Shown: positions 12,716 through 14,661 of the stretch, piece after piece
Layout of the letters: each line of letters begins with the position of its first letter
Position numbering within the stretch: position 1 is the stretch's first letter
Origin: an uncultured Erysipelotrichaceae bacterium
GTDB taxonomy: Bacteria; Bacillota_I; Bacilli_A; Erysipelotrichales; Erysipelotrichaceae
Direction: 5' to 3'
Assembly: GCA_902803275.1 (NCBI GenBank)
Contig: CADCPE010000221.1
Span: 1-14,661, forward strand
Length of the DNA: 14,661 bases
Notes under the pieces: generated by a model
Database searches by the model: none
The model's input: only the letters and a program-made list of their open reading frames with translations
Told to the model about the DNA's origin: nothing
Position numbers and translations under genes: made by a program

Positions 12716-13814
12716 ATGGAAATATATGAAATGAAACAAAGCCTAAACACTTCCCTAAAGAAGTTAAAAGATTTAGGCGACTCTCTTTGACCTGGCCCAG
12801 ATCGAAGAAAAACTAAATGACCTCGAGGCTAAACAGTCGGAGGAGTCTTTCTGGTCAGACCAGAAGAAAGCCCAGAGTGTTATAAAGGAATATAACACTT
12901 TAAAGGATCTCAAAGCCAAATATTATCTCAACGAGTCCGGAATCGAGTCTTTACTGAGTGAACTTGATGAACTCAACAAGAACTACGATGCGGAGCTTTT
13001 TGAACTGCTCAATGAGGAATATGAGGAAGTGAATAGAAACTTCGAAGACTTCGAGATCAATGTCCTGCTGTCAAACGACTATGATCATTCCAACGCCATC
13101 CTGGAGATCCATCCGGGAGCCGGAGGTACGGAGTCTCAGGACTGGGCGGAGATGCTGTTCAGGATGTATCAGCGCTATGCCCAGAATAACGGCTATGGCT
13201 TTGAAGTCATCTCCTATGAAGAGGCCGATGAAGCAGGCATCAAATCCTGTCTGGTCGCCATTAAAGGCGATAAGGCCTACGGCTATCTCAAGGGTGAATC
13301 AGGCGTTCACCGTCTTGTGCGCATTTCACCGTTTGATGCTTCAAGCAGAAGACATACCTCTTTTGCTTCAGTCGAAGTGCTTCCGGAATTCAACAACGAG
13401 ATCGATATCGAGATCAGACCTGAAGATCTTGAAGTCGATACGATGCGCTCTTCCGGTGCCGGTGGTCAGCACATAAACAAGACCGACTCTGCCGTAAGGA
13501 TGAAACATATTCCTACCGGCCTGATGGCCTTCTCGCAATCGGAAAGGTCACAGATCCTGAACAGGGAGAAATGTCTTTCAATACTTAAGGCCAAACTCTA
13601 TCAGAAGGCCATTGAAGACAGAGAAAATGAAAAGCGTGCCTTAAAAGGCGAACAAAGAAAGATCGAATGGGGATCACAGATCCGTTCATATGTCTTCTGT
13701 CCTTATACGCTGGTCAAAGATCACCGCACTAACTATGAGGAGGGAAATGTGGACAAGGTCATGAACGGGGAGATAAACAACTTCCTGTTTGCCTATCTGA
13801 AGTCACAGCTGTAA
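12716..13814 (+). CDS. prfB: Peptide chain release factor 2, programmed +1 frameshift (join 12716..12787, 12789..13814)
   Basis: RF2 reads UGA and UAA and releases the finished peptide. The first 24 codons from ATG 12716 end with CTT (12785-12787) before an in-frame TGA (12788-12790) followed by C. The protein continues in the +1 frame from GAC (12789-12791), giving 365 residues, the normal RF2 length. This CTT-TGA-C is the classic RF2 autoregulatory site: low RF2 lets ribosomes slip and make more. The internal Shine-Dalgarno that helps slipping is weak (AGG at 12775-12777, then CGA). In the second part are the coiled-coil domain, EIHPGAGGTESQDW, the UGA-recognising SPF within RISPFDASSRRH, and the catalytic GGQ in SSGAGGQHINKT. 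AAGGA (12702-12706), within the end of secA, serves the start. It is not a pseudogene. Confidence 0.97.
12775..12791 (+). promoter_or_regulatory. RF2 programmed +1 frameshift element
   Basis: AGG (12775-12777) as a weak upstream Shine-Dalgarno-like stimulator, then the slippery CTT (12785-12787), TGA stop and the C at 12791. In E. coli the stimulator is AGGGGG starting 9 nt before CTT; here AGGCGA starts 10 nt before it. Confidence 0.93.
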
Positions 13815-13816
13815 TT

Positions 13817-14661
13817 ATGAAAAAGAATCTCAGCACATATACACTTGTTGCCTTGGCTGCCGGCATACTGGCCGGTCTTTTTCTGAAGCCTCTGGTAGAA
13901 CAGCTTTCTTTTATCGGCACGATCTACATCAATCTCCTGAAATTTCTGATCGGTCCGATCGTCTTCACCAGCATCGTTTCAACGATCTATTCTTCGCAGG
14001 GAAGAAAGGACCGGATAATTTTAAGAGCCGTATCGGTATATGTTCTGATGTTTCTGGCCACATTCATCCTGATGTCACTGCTGGTGATGGTGATCGATCC
14101 GGCAAGAGGCTTTGTCTTTCCTTCGACTGAATGGTCGGGAACGACGCAAAACCTCAGTATCCAGGAGATCATCGTCAATCTTTTTCCCAGCAATATCGTT
14201 TCGATCTTCCTTGAGACCAAACTGTTTGCGATCATCATGTTTGCCTATATCCTGGGTATCGCTGCCTATAGGATCAAGGATGGCGACAAGCTTATAAAAG
14301 GCATCACGATCCTAAAGGATGCTTTCTTCAAGATCCTGGAATACATCATGTATCTGACGCCTTTGGCGGTGTTCTCGCTGATCGGCAATACGGTCGCAAA
14401 CTACGGAACGGTAATAATCGGCGTGGGCTTAAGATATATTGCCATGGCCTATCTGGGCGGACTGGTCACGATCATCTTCGTCATGATCGTGCCGGTATGG
14501 ATCTTTGCGGGGATCAGACCTGCAGAATATCTTAGGAAAGTATACAAGGTTTGGATGGTCTCACTTACGACCTGTTCCAGTGCCGCGACCTTGCCGACAA
14601 CGATGAAAGTCTGCAGGGAAGAGTTCGGTGTCGATGAGAATATCGTCGATGTCGTGAGCCC
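13817..14661 (+). CDS. Dicarboxylate/amino acid:cation symporter (DAACS), 3' partial
   Basis: The first 281 residues of a membrane transporter of the glutamate/dicarboxylate symporter family (GltP/GltT/DctA), which imports acidic or neutral amino acids or dicarboxylates with H+ or Na+. Visible features: first helix TLVALAAGILAGLFLKP (9-25), second segment with INLLKFLIGPIVFTSIVS (38-55), a third near 72-92, NLFPSNIVSIF (121-131) followed by KLFAIIMFAYILGIA (135-149), further helices near 175-190 and 205-232, and the serine-rich re-entrant loop SLTTCSSAATLPTTMKV (249-265). The substrate-binding C-terminal half (NMDGT-type motif) lies beyond the window. Its ATG is two bases after the prfB stop with no Shine-Dalgarno, so its translation is probably coupled to prfB. 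Substrate cannot be told. Confidence 0.92.
   Translation, partial: MKKNLSTYTLVALAAGILAGLFLKPLVEQLSFIGTIYINLLKFLIGPIVFTSIVSTIYSSQGRKDRIILRAVSVYVLMFLATFILMSLLVMVIDPARGFVFPSTEWSGTTQNLSIQEIIVNLFPSNIVSIFLETKLFAIIMFAYILGIAAYRIKDGDKLIKGITILKDAFFKILEYIMYLTPLAVFSLIGNTVANYGTVIIGVGLRYIAMAYLGGLVTIIFVMIVPVWIFAGIRPAEYLRKVYKVWMVSLTTCSSAATLPTTMKVCREEFGVDENIVDVVS

Noticed and set aside
12716..12790. The in-frame TGA in prfB as a sign of a pseudogene, or a short RF2 starting at 13029.
   Set aside because: CTT-TGA-C is the known RF2 programmed frameshift site, and joining the frames gives a normal 365-residue RF2. A start at 13029 would delete most of the N-terminal domain.

Overview
The window reads as core chromosome of a low-to-moderate GC Gram-positive bacterium (Bacillota). 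The evidence is AGGAGG-type ribosome binding sites, compact U-tract hairpin terminators, a comFA-comFC competence operon, a secA-prfB pair with the RF2 programmed frameshift, rplM-rpsI behind a possible L13-type leader, and a single-chain iron-sulfur serine dehydratase. The mix of features would fit an Erysipelotrichia-like lineage, but that placement is an inference. No insertion sequence, phage gene, CRISPR array, tRNA or rRNA was seen, and no stretch over 300 bases lacks a gene.

Left part (1-4945, all +): the C-terminal part of a YufQ/NupQ-type nucleoside ABC permease ends at a terminator. It is followed by a two-gene unit, an unrecognised membrane-anchored protein and a uridine-phosphorylase-like enzyme, closed by a second terminator. 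Import followed by phosphorolysis points to nucleoside salvage. Next come an L-serine dehydratase and a translationally coupled pair: a short flavodoxin and a stand-alone protein with the acyltransferase (E2/CAT) fold, whose catalytic-motif His is Glu.

Middle (4946-8150): rplM-rpsI has its own well-formed promoter, a leader hairpin next to the ribosome binding site, and a terminator. A lipoprotein with a Met-Pro-rich acidic repeat region follows; upstream of it lie three TTCA half-sites phased at exactly 11 bp, a layout typical of OmpR/PhoB-family regulator sites. It converges on an RsmF-type rRNA m5C methyltransferase on the minus strand, and the two genes share one perfect bidirectional terminator.

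Right part (8221-14661, all +): comFA and comFC overlap by ATGA (DNA uptake). Then come a cold-shock protein gene with its own promoter and terminator, secA without the C-terminal zinc-binding domain, prfB with the CTT-TGA-C frameshift site, and the start of a dicarboxylate/amino acid:cation symporter cut off by the window end.

Most of this is housekeeping. I did not find a convincing new multi-gene system. The best leads are the phased repeats with the Met-Pro lipoprotein, the flavodoxin/E2-like pair, the loop-shortened nucleoside phosphorylase, and -10 boxes that lie almost on the start codons of two genes.
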